A stretch of DNA of 64,000 bases from Sphingomonas faeni (GTDB lineage: Bacteria > Pseudomonadota > Alphaproteobacteria > Sphingomonadales > Sphingomonadaceae), in contig NZ_JAUSZF010000001.1 of NCBI RefSeq assembly GCF_030817315.1, forward strand, positions 1,968,501 through 2,032,500. The letters are read 5' to 3'. Shown one piece after another: positions 17,955 through 28,830 of this stretch. The notes under the pieces are model-generated. The model was not told where the DNA came from. It did not search any database and worked only from the letters and a program-made list of their open reading frames with translations. The first letter of the stretch is position 1. Every line of letters begins with the position of its first letter. The position numbers and the translations under genes are program-made.

Positions 17955-18677
17955 ATGAGGTATTTGGTTACAGCAGTTGCCGTACTCATCCCCCAGGCTG
18001 TCCTCGCTCAAGTCCCGCCCGAGCGCACCGTCCAGGTGACGGGCACCGGGACCATTCAAACGGCCCCCGATATTGCGTTGCTCACCATATATATTCGTGG
18101 CGAGGGGCCTACTCCAGACGCGGCCACGACGATGATCGCGGCGAAGCAGAAGGCGGTTAACGAGGCGCTGGTCGGCCTGTTGGGGTCGAACAGCGAGCTT
18201 ACCGCCAGCAACGTCACTATCATCGAAGCACGGAGCGGCGCGTGCGCCGACGGGCAGGGATATGGCAGTCGACCACGCCTCAGCACCGGCGATTGTGCCG
18301 TGTCGGGCTTCATCGCGACGATGCAGACGAGTGTGCGCACGCGCGCGGTCGAGAAGGCCGCGACCGCCGCTGGATTGGCCTCCCGGCTAGGCGCCAGTGA
18401 CGCCCGCGTGCAGGGGTTCGCGTTGTCCGATCCCGAAGCCGCGCGAGCCAGGGCGAACATGGCAGCGATCGCCGATGCCGCGAAGCGTGCCGCAGCGTTG
18501 GCAAGCGGCGCAGGTCTTCGCCTGGGTCCGATCATCGCCGTGCGTGATCAGGCGAGCTACGACATAACGGTCACGGGAGCGTTGCGTGGTGCGAATGCTC
18601 CTGCCGCGCCGCCGGCGCCAAGGGTATCGCCAGTCACGATCGACCTGAAACCGACACCGATCGAGACCAGGGCCTAG
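17955..18677 (+). CDS. SIMPL domain (DUF541) periplasmic protein
   Basis: A 240-residue exported protein of the SIMPL/DUF541 family, whose members form periplasmic or outer-membrane-associated oligomers with poorly known roles, some linked to oxidative stress. It has a Sec signal peptide (MRYLVTAVAVLIPQAVLAQ, cleavage after residue 18-19). The family opening is RTVQVTGTGTIQTAPDIALL, followed by the long helix with AAKQKAVNEALVGLL, then AANAMA-type helices and GLRLGPIIAV. A GGGAGGAT ribosome-binding site supports the ATG at 17955. Two cysteines in the insert around residue 100 (GACADGQG and GDCAVSG) could form a disulfide. It appears to be a single-gene unit. Confidence 0.85.
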   Translation: MRYLVTAVAVLIPQAVLAQVPPERTVQVTGTGTIQTAPDIALLTIYIRGEGPTPDAATTMIAAKQKAVNEALVGLLGSNSELTASNVTIIEARSGACADGQGYGSRPRLSTGDCAVSGFIATMQTSVRTRAVEKAATAAGLASRLGASDARVQGFALSDPEAARARANMAAIADAAKRAAALASGAGLRLGPIIAVRDQASYDITVTGALRGANAPAAPPAPRVSPVTIDLKPTPIETRA

Positions 18678-19048
18678 GTCTTCGTCAGCTACGCCATAGC
18701 ATCCTGAGCAACGGGCCGGTTCCTACCGGACCGGGCCATATCCGAAACTCGATTCCCTGTGCGACGGTGCGCGCAGGGACACCGAGCGGCACGCCTGCAG
18801 CGGGGTCGGCCAGCATCGTTCCGAACCCGAGGATCAACGGTCACTCGGGGTCGCTCGACGACCTGCCCGCCACCCCGCGCTCGGCCAAGGCGGAGCTCGA
18901 TACCAGGACGACGATGGCCTCGATGGCGAAGTCCCGTGGTTGCGGATGCCCGCATCGCGCATACATCGGCACGACCGGGCTCGGACCCGGACGCGCATGA
19001 TACGCGCCGAGCCCCCGCCCCTTCTTTCCCCCGCAAAGGACACCGATC
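18678..19048. other. Intergenic region with nothing recognised
   Basis: About 370 bases between the SIMPL gene and the aldo/keto reductase gene. Frames in both directions exist but have no domain, start context or continuity with neighbours. A weak 5-bp hairpin (CCGGT at 18716, ACCGG at 18725) follows the SIMPL gene. An AAGGA ribosome-binding site stands just before 19049. Confidence 0.5.
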
Positions 19049-20059
19049 ATGGCTCTCAAGGACGTTCTTGCCGACAAGCTCGGCTTCGGTGCCGCCCCAC
19101 TCGGCAACATGTTCCGCGACATCCCGCAGGATGAAGCGCTGGCGACGGTCCAAGCGGCGTGGGACGACGGCATCCGCTATTACGACAACGCTCCGTTCTA
19201 CGGCGCCGGGCTCGCCGAACTGAGAATGGGTGAGGCGCTCGCCGACAAGCCGCGCGATGCCTATGTCATCAGCACTAAGGTCGGCCGCGTCATCCTGGAT
19301 GAACTCGAGGACGTCAGCGCCCGTCAACAGGGCGAGAAGGCCGGCGTCTTCGCGCACGGTCGCGCCAACACCGTGGTCAACGACTATTCCTACGATGCGA
19401 CGTTGCGCTCGATCGAGGGCAGTCTCGAACGCCTGCGCACCGACCATATCGAAATCGCCTTCGTCCACGATCTCGCCCGCGATTTCTGGGGCGACGAATG
19501 GATCGGCCGGTTCGAGGAAGCCCGTACCGGAGCGTTCCGCGCGCTCGACCGCCTCCGCGACGAAGGCGTCATCAAGGCCTGGGGTCTCGGCGTAAACCTG
19601 TGTGAGCCGATCGAGACGTTGCTCGACCTTCAAGAGCCGCGACCGGACGCCTTCCTGCTCGCGGGACGCTACACCCTGCTCGACCATTCCCGCGCGCTGC
19701 AACGCGTCATGCCGCTGGTCGCCGAACGCGGTCTCGGCGTGGTCGTCGGCGGTCCCTATAGTTCGGGCGTACTCGTCGGTGGACCCAATTTCGAATACGC
19801 CCCGGCCTCGCCCGCGATCCTCGACAAGGTCGCCCGGATCAAGGCAATCGCGGATCGTCACGGTGTCAGCATGAAGGCCGCCGGTCTGCAATTCTCCCTG
19901 GCGAACCCGGCGGTCGCGGCCGTCATTCCCGGCGCCAGCCGGCCAAGCCGGATAGCCGAGGATCGGGCCGCGCTGACGGAGATCATACCCGGCGAGTTCT
20001 GGCACGACCTCCGTCACGCCGGGCTCGTCGACTCCGCAGCACCGCTTCCCGGTAACTAG
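19049..20059 (+). CDS. Aldo/keto reductase (D-threo-aldose dehydrogenase-like)
   Basis: A 336-residue NAD(P)-dependent TIM-barrel oxidoreductase. The family catalytic set is visible: Asp in GIRYYDNAPFYGAGLAE with the acid Tyr, Lys in VISTKVGR, and His in IAFVHDLARD. The C-terminal AVIPGASRPSRIAED contacts the cofactor. The YYDNAPFYGAGLAE context and overall length fit the subgroup that oxidises L-fucose, D-arabinose and similar aldoses (D-threo-aldose 1-dehydrogenase) or pyridoxal. That assignment is an inference. AAGGA precedes the ATG. A hairpin lies 21 bases after the stop, so it seems to be its own transcript. Confidence 0.85.
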   Translation: MALKDVLADKLGFGAAPLGNMFRDIPQDEALATVQAAWDDGIRYYDNAPFYGAGLAELRMGEALADKPRDAYVISTKVGRVILDELEDVSARQQGEKAGVFAHGRANTVVNDYSYDATLRSIEGSLERLRTDHIEIAFVHDLARDFWGDEWIGRFEEARTGAFRALDRLRDEGVIKAWGLGVNLCEPIETLLDLQEPRPDAFLLAGRYTLLDHSRALQRVMPLVAERGLGVVVGGPYSSGVLVGGPNFEYAPASPAILDKVARIKAIADRHGVSMKAAGLQFSLANPAVAAVIPGASRPSRIAEDRAALTEIIPGEFWHDLRHAGLVDSAAPLPGN

Positions 20060-20079
20060 GTCACGTCAAGGTAAGCGTA

Positions 20080-20120
20080 GCGACCGGAACCCGGACTCGA
20101 CGTTCCGGAATTCCGGTCGC
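20080..20120 (+). terminator. Hairpin after the aldo/keto reductase gene
   Basis: GCGACCGGAA (20080-20089) is fully complementary to TTCCGGTCGC (20111-20120), with 21 bases between that contain a smaller TTCCGGAA palindrome overlap. CGTAG and CTACG outside can extend the stem past a bulge. It begins 21 bases after the stop codon. No T-run follows, so termination is inferred only from position and strength. Confidence 0.45.
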
Positions 20121-20233
20121 CCGACTACGGCCATCCGACGCATACTGCTTGCCTTGACGGCTAGAAGTAGGACTCGCCTTTTCTACCGGACTGGCCAAAA
20201 GTCAGAATCGAAACATAAATACCTGCGGCCTAC

Positions 20234-20250
20234 GATCGAGTTGTTCGATC
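20234..20250. promoter_or_regulatory. Inverted repeat upstream of katG, possible OxyR-type site
   Basis: GATCGA (20234-20239) and TCGATC (20245-20250) form a perfect inverted repeat about 85 bases before the katG ATG. Read as ATCG-N7-CGAT-N7-ATCT, the spacing equals the ATAG-N7-CTAT-N7-ATAG pattern bound by OxyR, but the base match weakens across the array. No oxyR gene is in the window. The surrounding 270 bases hold no gene. Confidence 0.35.
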
Positions 20251-20324
20251 ATAGTTATCTCAGCAAATCGTTGCCGTAATCCGAGGTAAACGGGTATTTA
20301 AGAAGGCACACAAGTTGCCATTAG

Positions 20325-22562
<2,238 letters not shown>

Positions 22563-22585
22563 CCGTCGGTTCAGGAGCTGGAGAG

Positions 22586-22617
22586 AGGGCGTCGGCAGCA
22601 ATGTCGGCGCCCTTTTT
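22586..22617 (+). terminator. Intrinsic terminator after katG
   Basis: AGGGCGTCG (22586-22594) pairs with CGGCGCCCT (22605-22613), a 9-bp stem with one T-G pair and a 10-base loop, followed at once by TTTTT (22613-22617). It begins 24 bases after the katG stop. Confidence 0.85.
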
Positions 22618-22743
22618 CATGCCCTGCCGATCAGTCGCCCGCCCCTCCACATCACGCCTCCGGAGACTTCGCCGAAGAGACATGCAGCCATCCCGTGCCG
22701 ACGGCGTTGAGCGATCCGTAGCAACTCTTTTGGACGGGATTCC

Positions 22744-23508
22744 ATGACCCCTGCACGTTGGCCGTCTCGCCTCTGGATCGTCCGTCATGGCGAAAGTGCG
22801 GGAAACGTGGCGCGCGATGCAGCACACGCCGCCGGCGCCGAACGGATCGACCTGTCGCACCGCGACGTCGACATTCCGTTGTCCCCGCTGGGCGAGGAGC
22901 AGGCCCGCGCGCTCGGCGCATGGTTCGCGCACGCGGATCCCGACGACCGCCCCGATATTCTGCTGGTCTCGCCCTATGTCCGCGCGCGCCAGACCCTAAA
23001 CCTCTTCCGTGAACAGGGCGGTGCGGCCGGCGACGAGCCGATCGGGATCGACGAACGCCTGCGCGAAAAGGAGTTCGGCATTCTCGACGGCCTGACCACC
23101 AGCGGTGTCGCATCGGTATATCCGGACCAGGCCGAGTTCCGCCGCATCCTCGGCAAATTCTATCACCGGCCGCCCGGCGGGGAGAGCTGGTGCGACGTCA
23201 TCTTCCGCCTGCGATCGCTGATGGATACGATCGCATTGCACTATGCCGGCCGCCGCGTGATGATCGTCGCGCATCAGGTCGTCGTCCTTTGCCTGCGCTA
23301 TGTCATCGAGAACCTGACCGAGGACGAGATCCTGGCGATCGACCACCAAGGCGACGTCGCGAACTGCTCGGTCACCGAATATCGCTTCGACCCCGACGGC
23401 CCGCAGGACGGCGCGCTCACGCTCGTTCGCTACAACGCCGTCGTCGACCACCAAGGGTCCGCCCCGGTCACCGCCGAGCCGGACCGTACCACCGGAGTAC
23501 GAGGATGA
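22744..23508 (+). CDS. Histidine phosphatase family protein
   Basis: A 254-residue member of the phosphoglycerate-mutase-like (histidine phosphatase) superfamily. The catalytic motif is LWIVRHGESAGNVA (His15, Arg14), with the partner residues in VSPYVRARQTLNLF, the acid in LREKEFGILDG and the second His in MIVAHQVVVLCLRY. The family covers metabolite phosphatases and mutases; the substrate here cannot be told. Its stop codon overlaps the start of nnrD by four bases (ATGA at 23505), so the two are translationally coupled. That may mean it acts on nucleotide or cofactor-related metabolites. The link is only inferred. Confidence 0.88.
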   Translation: MTPARWPSRLWIVRHGESAGNVARDAAHAAGAERIDLSHRDVDIPLSPLGEEQARALGAWFAHADPDDRPDILLVSPYVRARQTLNLFREQGGAAGDEPIGIDERLREKEFGILDGLTTSGVASVYPDQAEFRRILGKFYHRPPGGESWCDVIFRLRSLMDTIALHYAGRRVMIVAHQVVVLCLRYVIENLTEDEILAIDHQGDVANCSVTEYRFDPDGPQDGALTLVRYNAVVDHQGSAPVTAEPDRTTGVRG

Positions 23509-24386
23509 CCGATACCATTCCGCTCGACAGCAGCTGGATCGCTGCCAACCCGCCCCCCGTTCATGGCATCGGAACCACGAAGAACAGTCGGGGACGCGTG
23601 TTGGCGATCGGCGGTTCGGCGATGGTGCCGGGCGCGCTTCGCCTGACGGGCGAGGCAGCGCTTCGGGTCGGCGCGGGCAAGCTCCAGATGGCCACGATCG
23701 AATCCGCGGCGATCGGCCTCGGCCTGCTCGTCCCTGAGGCCGGTGTCCTCGCACTCCCGCAAGACGACGTCGGAGAGATCGACGGCGCAGCCGGTCCCCT
23801 GCTCGAAAAGTCGCTGAACAGCTGCGATACGCTGGTCGTCGGGCCCGGCATGGGGTCCGCCGATGCCGCCGAGGCGCTACTCCGCCTGATCCTGACACAG
23901 CCTTGCGACGAGGTGACGTTGGTCGTCGATGCCATGGCCATCGGGTCCGCGCGAGGTCAGCGCGAAGCGCTCGCGGCATTCGACGGTCGCATGGTGTTCA
24001 CGCCGCATCACGGCGAAATGGCGATGCTGACGGGTATCGAGGAAGACGCGATCGCGCAGTCCCCGGACAAGATCGCGCGGGACGTCGCCGCGCAATACGG
24101 CGCTGTCGTCGTCCTCAAGGGCAGCGATACCGTCATCGCCGCACCCGACGGAACGACCTTGCATTATGGCGGCGGCGGCACCGGACTCGCTACCGGCGGA
24201 TCGGGAGATGTCCTGGCCGGTGCGATCGGCGGCCTGCTGTCCCGCGGCGCGTCCCCTATCATCGCGGCCGGCTGGGGCGTCTGGTTGCACGGACAGAGCG
24301 GACGACGTGTCGCAACCACGCGAGGCCCGATCGGCTTTCTCGCCCGCGACGTCCCCGCCGAGTTTCCGCGCCTGCTCCCGCAATAG
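23505..24386 (+). CDS. nnrD: ADP/ATP-dependent NAD(P)H-hydrate dehydratase
   Basis: Repairs hydrated NADH and NADPH (NADHX, NADPHX) using a nucleoside di- or triphosphate. The 293-residue ribokinase-fold protein carries the family motifs RVLAIGGSAMVPGALRLTG, LVVGPGMGS, FTPHHGEMAML, VVLKGSDTVIAAPDG and the catalytic loop GLATGGSGDVLAGAIGG. Unlike many bacterial versions it lacks the fused NnrE epimerase domain, and no separate epimerase gene is in the window. The reading frame continues far upstream inside the phosphatase gene, but the ATG at 23505 (GAGG just before, ATGA overlap) begins exactly at a normal N-terminus. Confidence 0.92.
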   Translation: MTDTIPLDSSWIAANPPPVHGIGTTKNSRGRVLAIGGSAMVPGALRLTGEAALRVGAGKLQMATIESAAIGLGLLVPEAGVLALPQDDVGEIDGAAGPLLEKSLNSCDTLVVGPGMGSADAAEALLRLILTQPCDEVTLVVDAMAIGSARGQREALAAFDGRMVFTPHHGEMAMLTGIEEDAIAQSPDKIARDVAAQYGAVVVLKGSDTVIAAPDGTTLHYGGGGTGLATGGSGDVLAGAIGGLLSRGASPIIAAGWGVWLHGQSGRRVATTRGPIGFLARDVPAEFPRLLPQ

Positions 24387-24459
24387 GTCACGCTCGGAGG
24401 CCCATCATACCCTCGCCGATGATGTTGGCGTTCGCTCGTGGCGCGCTTAAGCACCTCGC

Positions 24460-25488
24460 ATGCACATTCCGACGGTCTCGATCCTCATCCCGACGTTCAA
24501 TCGCGCGCATTACGTCGGCGACGCGATCGCCAGTGCGCTCCAACAAACGCTGACCGACACCGAAGTGATCGTCGTCGACGACGGATCGTCCGATCGAACG
24601 CCCGAGATCATCGCTGCGTTCGACGATCCGAGACTGCGACTTGTACGCCATGAGATCAACCGCGGCATCCCGGAGACCCGCAACACCGCTTTGGCTGCCG
24701 CGCGGGGCCAGTATATCGCCTGGCTGGACAGCGACGACATCGCTCGCCCGACTCGGATACGCAAACAGGTCGACTTCCTGCGCGACAATCCGACTATCGC
24801 AATGGTCGGTTCGGCTGCCGGCAAGATGAACGCGGACGGCACCCCGAAGAAAGGGACCCGCATGCCGCCGCTCAGTCCGCCGATGATTGCCGCGTGGCTG
24901 TTGTTCCGATCGGCGTTTCAGCAATCTTCCATCATGGGACGTGCCGAGATACTGAAGTCGTATCGATACGATCCGCGATACCGGGTCTGCGAAGACGTCG
25001 ACATGTTCGTACGCCTACAGCACGACCATCGTCTCGCGAACCTGCCGGAAATCCTGATCGATCGTCGCATGCACCCCGACCAGACCGTTCGCCAATTTCG
25101 CAGCGAGATCCTGACGAGCCGGGAGACGTTGATTGCGCCGACGCTGGCGGCCCTGCGGATCGACGCGACGAGGACCGACGTCGAACGGCATGTCCTGCTC
25201 GGATTTGCCGACTTGCGGGATGCCGATGTCGATACGCAATTCCTGCCCTGGGCCCGCGACTGGCTGTCCCGGTTGCGACGGGCGAACGACGCTACGCACG
25301 TGTTCGATCCCGGCGCGCTCGATACCGCGAGCGACTATTTCTGGCTTCTTGCTTGCCGCGCGATGGCACCGAAGATCGGACGCGCCCAGGCGATCAGGGC
25401 CTTTACCACGCGTTTGCCGACCAGCCTGCTCGGCCCAGATGTCAGGGGATGGGTAAAGGACGCGTGGCGGACCTACGCATATCGCTGA
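24460..25488 (+). CDS. Glycosyltransferase family 2 protein
   Basis: A 342-residue GT-A-fold transferase that moves a sugar from a nucleotide donor to an envelope or exopolysaccharide acceptor. The N-terminal half shows VSILIPTFNRAHYVGDAI, EVIVVDDGSSDRTPEII (donor-binding Asp pair), GIPETRNTALAAARGQYIAW and the metal-binding LDSDD. CEDVDMFVRL near residue 175 is the usual catalytic-acid region. The C-terminal third is unrecognised. No membrane helix is present. The gene converges with a flippase gene 28 bases away, so the two may work on the same polysaccharide, although they are on opposite strands. Confidence 0.9.
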   Translation: MHIPTVSILIPTFNRAHYVGDAIASALQQTLTDTEVIVVDDGSSDRTPEIIAAFDDPRLRLVRHEINRGIPETRNTALAAARGQYIAWLDSDDIARPTRIRKQVDFLRDNPTIAMVGSAAGKMNADGTPKKGTRMPPLSPPMIAAWLLFRSAFQQSSIMGRAEILKSYRYDPRYRVCEDVDMFVRLQHDHRLANLPEILIDRRMHPDQTVRQFRSEILTSRETLIAPTLAALRIDATRTDVERHVLLGFADLRDADVDTQFLPWARDWLSRLRRANDATHVFDPGALDTASDYFWLLACRAMAPKIGRAQAIRAFTTRLPTSLLGPDVRGWVKDAWRTYAYR

Positions 25489-25516
25489 GCGATCCCACAT
25501 CCCCGACAGCTCAACT

Positions 25517-26860
25517 TCAGGCGGGTTCGGGCTTCTTCGTATAGGTGATGACGAATAGCAGACTGGTGACGGCGGCAGATCCCGCGACGACCGCGACGGC
25601 CATCCCGACCTCACCCCATAGGGGCAGCGTGACCAGCGCCGTGGCCAGCATGATGGCGACGCTGACGATCCGGATCAGGAAAATGCGCCCGGCATAGCCG
25701 CGCGCCGTCAATACGGTATCCAGCCCGACCGCGACCAGGTCGATCGCACCGGCCGCCGCCATCCAGATCAGGACGACGTTTCCCTGACCGAAGACATGCC
25801 CGCCCACCAGCTTGAGTACCGACTTCCCGAACACGACCGCGATCAGCATGATCACCGCGCCCGCCACGGTACTCATCAGGACGGTTCGCAGGACCAGTCG
25901 CCGGACGGTTTCGTCTTTGGCTTCCTGAACGGCGCGTACGATTTCGGGAAACGCCGCCCGCGATATCAGCTGGCCTATCTTTCCGAGCGACTGCGCGAGT
26001 TGCGCGGCCAGCCGGAACGTTCCGGCCGCAGCGACGCCCAGCTCGTTGCCGACCGCCAGCAACGGCAACTGCTTGCTGGCGAGCGCCAATGTCGAACTGG
26101 CGTTCGTGCTCAGCGCAAAATTCAGGATCCCGTCATTCTCCCGCACCATCCGCTTGAAGCCGGCCCCGCCCCATAAAAGCTTCAGGTCGCCGATATGCGC
26201 GACCATCCCCCAATAGGTGGCCGACGTCAGCACTTCGGCGATCGCCCATACCGCCAGGAACGCCTGGACCGTGGGATGGAAGATCATGACGAGCACGGCC
26301 CCGACCGCCCGCGCGATCGGCGTTATGCTGTCCGCGATCGCCGCAAGCCGGAACTTGTCCCTCAGGCGCAGGATGCCAACGGCGGCGGACCGGATCGTCA
26401 CGAGCTGGACCACGGTGAAAATCAGCGCGGCACGTTTGAGCGTTGCACCGATACCGAAGGCATCGCTCCAGAGTTCGAGAATGGCGACCGCGAGCGCCGC
26501 CCCGCTCAAGGCGCTGATGAGATCGAGCGCCGCGGTTCCGCGAAACAGACGTGCCAGCCTCGGTTCGTCTTCGCCACGCGAGAGACCGACCCCGAACTGG
26601 ACGATCACCTGCCAACTCTGGAACGCCACCAGCGTAGCGAGCGCCTGCGCCGCTCCGGTAATCAGCGAAAATCGGCCAAATCCGGTCACGCCCAGCGTGC
26701 GCGCCGCTATGCCGAGATATAGCAGGGACAGTATCGCAACGACGCCCCGGCTACCCACCAGCCAACCGAGATTATGTCCGATCGAGCGCAGCACATTCCC
26801 ATTGGAGCGCAGCACGTCGCCGTCGGATCGGAGGTTGGGAGGACGCTGAGCGCTGGACAT
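25517..26860 (-). CDS. Polysaccharide flippase / lipopolysaccharide biosynthesis membrane protein
   Basis: A 447-residue integral membrane protein of the MOP/Wzx-type oligosaccharide flippase group, which moves lipid-linked glycans across the inner membrane. About twelve to fourteen hydrophobic helices are visible, beginning with GHNLGWLVGSRGVVAILSLL. The loop motif ARTLGVTGFGRFSLITG matches the first cytoplasmic loop of the family. The first 25 residues are hydrophilic and repetitive (SDGDVLRSNGNVLRSIG), so translation may start later than 26860. The neighbouring glycosyltransferase supports a surface-polysaccharide role. Confidence 0.85.
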   Translation of the reverse strand: MSSAQRPPNLRSDGDVLRSNGNVLRSIGHNLGWLVGSRGVVAILSLLYLGIAARTLGVTGFGRFSLITGAAQALATLVAFQSWQVIVQFGVGLSRGEDEPRLARLFRGTAALDLISALSGAALAVAILELWSDAFGIGATLKRAALIFTVVQLVTIRSAAVGILRLRDKFRLAAIADSITPIARAVGAVLVMIFHPTVQAFLAVWAIAEVLTSATYWGMVAHIGDLKLLWGGAGFKRMVRENDGILNFALSTNASSTLALASKQLPLLAVGNELGVAAAGTFRLAAQLAQSLGKIGQLISRAAFPEIVRAVQEAKDETVRRLVLRTVLMSTVAGAVIMLIAVVFGKSVLKLVGGHVFGQGNVVLIWMAAAGAIDLVAVGLDTVLTARGYAGRIFLIRIVSVAIMLATALVTLPLWGEVGMAVAVVAGSAAVTSLLFVITYTKKPEPA

Positions 26861-27101
26861 GATGCTCGCGACCTACCGGGGCTGGCGCTACGTCACAAGC
26901 ACCGCAATCTCATCGGCACTCGCACGAAATCGGAAGAAAGGAACCGTTCACCGACCGATCGACGGCGGCTTCGTATCCCGCGCGGCGCCTGCCGGTGCCT
27001 GGTCTCGGGGACAGGACGCCCGGTCCGACGCCCGGCCGGACCGCCGGCTGGCGCGACCAAACGCGCCCCAGCCGACGTCCGCCCGAACGTCCTTCCCCAG
27101 C

Positions 27102-28778
27102 CTAGGCCTTCTTCATCTGGCGCACCGCGTGATCGGCGGCGCGGGCGGTCAGTGCCATGAAGGTGAGCGACGGGTTCACGCACGAGATCGACGCCATCTG
27201 CGCGCCGTCGGTCACGTACAGGTTCGACGCGGCATGCGCCTGGCTCCACTCGTTGAGCACCGACGTACGCGGATCGCGACCCATGCGCGCGCCACCCATT
27301 TCGTGGATCGCGTCGCCGGGAACGTGCTCGCCTTCCGTGCTCCTGACGTTGGTGAGGCCCGCCCCTTTCAGCATCGCCTCGCCCTGCGTCCGCGCGTCGG
27401 TCATCATCTTCAACTCGTTGTCGCGGAAGCGGACGTCGAAGCGCATCAGCGGCACCCCGAACCGGTCGACCTTCGACTGGTGAAGCGAAACCTTGTTGTC
27501 GGCATAGGGCAGGCATTCGCCGAACGCGCCCATGCTGAACCGCCACGGTGCGTATTTGCGCATGCCCTGCTTCATCGACGCGCCGAACCCGACCGGCGCC
27601 GCGGGGTTGCGATAGGCGCTGCCCTGATAGCCATAGCCGCGCTTGAAGCCGACACCCTCGTCGCCGCCGATATTGCGGAAGCGGGGCACGTAGACGCCGC
27701 CCGGACGACGGCCGAACTCGATAAACTCCTCCATGCCCGGAATGTCGCCCTCGACGCCGACGCGGAAGATATGGTCCATCACGTAACGCCCGAGCGTGCC
27801 GCTATCGTCGAAATAGCTCCGGTCGCCGCCCGGTGCGCGCGAGTTCAGCATGATCTGCGTCGAGGCGATCGCCGAGGCGCAGAGGAAGACGAGATCGGCC
27901 TGCACCGTTTCCGCCTGGCCGGTCTTCGCGTCGATATAACGGACGCCGGTCACTTTCTTGCGCGCCGCGTCGTACACCAGGTTGGTGACGACCGAGTCCG
28001 ACCTGAGCGTCAAGCGACCGGTTGCGCGAGCGGCCGGCAAGGTGACGGCCTGGGTCGAAAAATACGCGCCGAACGAGCAACCATTGCCGCACTGGTTGCG
28101 GAACTGGCATTTCGTGCGGTTCTGGTCGGGCTTATCCTCGGTCATGTTCGACAGCCGGGTGTTGATCAGTTTGCGACCGGGAAACTTGGACTCGAGACCC
28201 TGTTTCAGCCACTTCTCCGCGACGTTCATCGGCATCGGCGGCTGAAACTCGCTGTCGGGCAGATAGTCGAGATTCTCGCGCGAGCCCGAGACGCCGATGT
28301 ATTTCTCGACATAGCTGTACCACGGCGCGACGTCGTCATAGCGGATCGGCCAGTCGCCATCGATGCCGTCGCGCTTGTTCGCCTCGAAATCCGCAGGGCT
28401 CCAGCGGAAGCACCAGCGACCCCAGATCAGCGACTTGCCACCGACCGCGCCGGGTCGGATCCAGTAGAATTTGCTGCCCTCGTCATAGGCGTACGGGTTC
28501 AGCCGGTCGTCATTGTGGAACTCGCGGTTGCTGGGTTGGACATAGCCGTGCTTGCCGATGAAATAATCGCTGTCGAGCAGCGGCTTGGGCATGATGTTGC
28601 GCGCCGGCACCTCATAGGCGGGCTTGCCGTCATAAGTGTAGCCTTCGCCGTGCTCGACCATCTTGCCGCGGTCCAGCATCAGGACACGGAGGCCCTTTTC
28701 GGTCAGTTCCTTCGCAGCGAAGCCACCGCTTACGCCCGATCCAATAACGATCGCGTCGAACCTGTTGGTCTCAGCCAT
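27102..28778 (-). CDS. GMC-family FAD dehydrogenase, probable glycoside 3-dehydrogenase large subunit
   Basis: A 558-residue flavoprotein. The FAD fold is FDAIVIGSGVSGGFAAKEL (Gly13, 15, 18), then PGAVGGKSLIWGRWCFRW. The C-terminal GMC catalytic region contains IHEMGGARMGRDPRTSV (catalytic His) and SCVNPSLTFMALTARAADH (Asn). Cys224, Cys230 and Cys234 (KCQFRNQCGNGCSFGAYF) match the three-cysteine cluster that binds a [3Fe-4S] centre in FAD glucose dehydrogenases. There is no signal peptide, so export would depend on the Tat-tagged small subunit in the same operon. With a cytochrome c, DUF1080 and TIM-barrel genes nearby, C3 oxidation of glycosides is the best guess. It is the last gene of the operon. 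Confidence 0.88.
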   Translation of the reverse strand: MAETNRFDAIVIGSGVSGGFAAKELTEKGLRVLMLDRGKMVEHGEGYTYDGKPAYEVPARNIMPKPLLDSDYFIGKHGYVQPSNREFHNDDRLNPYAYDEGSKFYWIRPGAVGGKSLIWGRWCFRWSPADFEANKRDGIDGDWPIRYDDVAPWYSYVEKYIGVSGSRENLDYLPDSEFQPPMPMNVAEKWLKQGLESKFPGRKLINTRLSNMTEDKPDQNRTKCQFRNQCGNGCSFGAYFSTQAVTLPAARATGRLTLRSDSVVTNLVYDAARKKVTGVRYIDAKTGQAETVQADLVFLCASAIASTQIMLNSRAPGGDRSYFDDSGTLGRYVMDHIFRVGVEGDIPGMEEFIEFGRRPGGVYVPRFRNIGGDEGVGFKRGYGYQGSAYRNPAAPVGFGASMKQGMRKYAPWRFSMGAFGECLPYADNKVSLHQSKVDRFGVPLMRFDVRFRDNELKMMTDARTQGEAMLKGAGLTNVRSTEGEHVPGDAIHEMGGARMGRDPRTSVLNEWSQAHAASNLYVTDGAQMASISCVNPSLTFMALTARAADHAVRQMKKA

Positions 28779-28830
28779 GATCTCTCTCTCCTAAAACTCG
28801 GAAAACACGCCCCGTCAGAAGCGCCCCCAT

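Noticed and set aside
20086..20104. EcfG promoter before katG (GGAAC at 20086)
   Set aside because: The nearest GTT lies at a spacing of about 12 bases instead of 16-17, and the GGAAC is part of the hairpin after the aldo/keto reductase gene.
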